The notes beneath the pieces were generated by a model, which was not told the DNA's origin, made no database searches, and saw nothing but the letters and a program-made list of their open reading frames with translations. Positions 62,795-64,000 of a stretch of 64,000 nt of DNA are shown here, one piece after another. Source of the stretch: Congeria kusceri (lineage: Eukaryota; Mollusca; Bivalvia; Myida; Dreissenidae); NCBI GenBank assembly GCA_027627225.1, contig CM051029.1, positions 107,001 through 171,000 of the forward strand, read 5' to 3'. The position numbers and the translations under genes are program-made. The stretch's first letter is position 1. Every line of letters starts with the position of its first letter.

Positions 62795-63540
62795 AAGTTT
62801 CGTAACGCATAACAAAAAAATGTAAGTATTTCTATAACACAGTTACGCAAAGGCATGATTTTGATCACTCATAATACAATGAATAAAAGGAACATGAAGA
62901 TGTTACTTTTCACAAGTTGATCTTTTGAGTAAAGAACTAGCGACCGTGACGTGGAGCCGAAAAGAGTATTTTAATCGTCACTTAATTAACAACAAGGTGT
63001 CAGTTTGACACAACGTTATATATTGTATATATTGTCTCGCCTAAATATGCGACCACTGTTGTCAATTAAGAGCGTAATCCGGTACTAATATACGTGTTTA
63101 TTGCAACAAACCAGCTGTTGGTCGTTTTATTGCATAATAGACACATATTTTGTGTAAAAAAAAACAATTCTAGTTATTCTGAATGGCTCGTTGTAGACGG
63201 ACTTGTTAACTGGCAATAATTCCGTTGGCATAAGACAATTAGCTTGATAATTATGTGATCGTTTCTTACAAATAAATTTGTATTATGTTGTCGTAAACTA
63301 TACAATAAGAAGTCATGTTATCAAGTTAAAAGGTGGGAAATTTAACTTCATTCTATTTCCCTTTAAGCAAAAATGCACTCCTAGTTCACATGCTTTTAGT
63401 TTATTTTGTCGCCAACAGTCTTTCTACTCTATCAGCGTATTGATTTGACAACTTATAGGTCATGCAAATACTAGTATATAGGGTATATAACACGCTGAAG
63501 ATGATGCAAATATGATAAGCAATTTTAATTCCGACAGTCA
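62795..63540. other. No feature recognised
   Basis: AT-rich sequence without repeats shared with the array and without a convincing ORF. Confidence 0.4.
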
Positions 63541-63850
63541 GCTAGAACACTGTCAAAAGTACATAAGTTCATTTATACTTTAAAAACAATAAATGGTGCT
63601 ATAATTTGTGTTGTATTGAAATGCCACTAAATTCACAGTTTATTCTTTCATGTAAACTCGATTTTAAACGTAAAATTGCGGTACTATTCCAATTTTCAAT
63701 CACGCGTGAGTTAGGTACAAACGGATTGACTGTTAATAATTCGGATCTATTACGCGAGTTTATTAATCCTCGTAACAGTGTTTGGTACTATATTTATTGT
63801 CTAATTTCTAACAAAATGTTTTAATTTGTTGATTAAATATAGTATTGTAT
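63541..63850. repeat. Ancient relic of the satellite family
   Basis: It resembles 10960-11400 of the higher-order unit: ATAAGTTCATTTATACTTTAAAA, AATGGTGCTATAATTTGTGTT, AACTCGATTTTAAA, ATCACGCGTGAGTTAGGTACAAACGG and TTCGGATCTATTACGCGAG. The ORF at 63606-63824 lies inside it and is a chance frame. Confidence 0.75.
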
Positions 63851-64000
63851 TGAAATGATCAATTTATTTCCTGGATCATAACTATCTCATAGAACCCTGG
63901 TTCACATGTATATAACCAACTCTTAAACGTTCGATATCAGGCTGAAGTGAAACAAGTTCTCCTTACCAACCATAAATAAAATTAATGGTGACATTGTCTA

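Overview
The window is AT-rich eukaryotic repeat DNA with no convincing host protein-coding gene and no rRNA. It most resembles a lophotrochozoan, probably bivalve mollusc, nuclear genome. The evidence is a Tx1/L1-like LINE, Penelope-like elements (PLEs) with GIY-YIG domains and hammerhead ribozymes, and dispersed families starting 'TTTTTAGCTCGAC...' and 'GCTCCCCGAA...TTCGGGGGAGC' of the kind common in bivalve sequence. The species cannot be fixed by reading alone.

Backbone: most of the window (1-366 and 7373-58480) is a tandem array. On the left is a highly homogeneous higher-order repeat (HOR) of about 4.93-4.95 kb: the tail of one unit at 1-366, six complete units at 7373-37026, and a shortened seventh from 37027. 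Each HOR unit reads as a dimer: a basic monomer of about 2.25 kb split by about 2.6 kb of a diverged relative. From about 39 kb rightward the array decays into single, diverged monomers of about 2.25 kb (41.6-58.5 kb), then into ancient relics (58.5-58.8, 60.5-61.9 and 63.5-63.9 kb). This looks like the edge of a satellite array. A short box related to GGTGCTATA recurs throughout.

Insertions into the array: (1) a near full-length LINE of about 7.0 kb (377-7368, minus strand, 10-bp target-site duplication), with an intact 333-aa ORF1 and an ORF2 broken by two nonsense codons and two frameshifts; (2) PLE copy 1 (40279-41563), rearranged into a 320-bp inverted repeat with a 13-bp target duplication; (3) PLE copy 2 (43816-45113, minus strand), 5'-truncated, with a 14-bp target duplication; (4) a 4.06-kb element (46330-50388) with 14-bp terminal inverted repeats, 175-bp subterminal repeats and a largely unique interior. 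That interior holds a candidate terminal exon and a nested 509-bp element with a tRNA-like box. A 33-bp stub of the left end of element (4), at the same site, sits in every HOR unit, which ties the origin of the HOR to that insertion.

Right flank (58.8-64 kb): two short-period minisatellite-like families, relics of the array family, a GC-rich hairpin, and about 1.4 kb of otherwise featureless sequence with one small CxxC-type ORF of unknown status.
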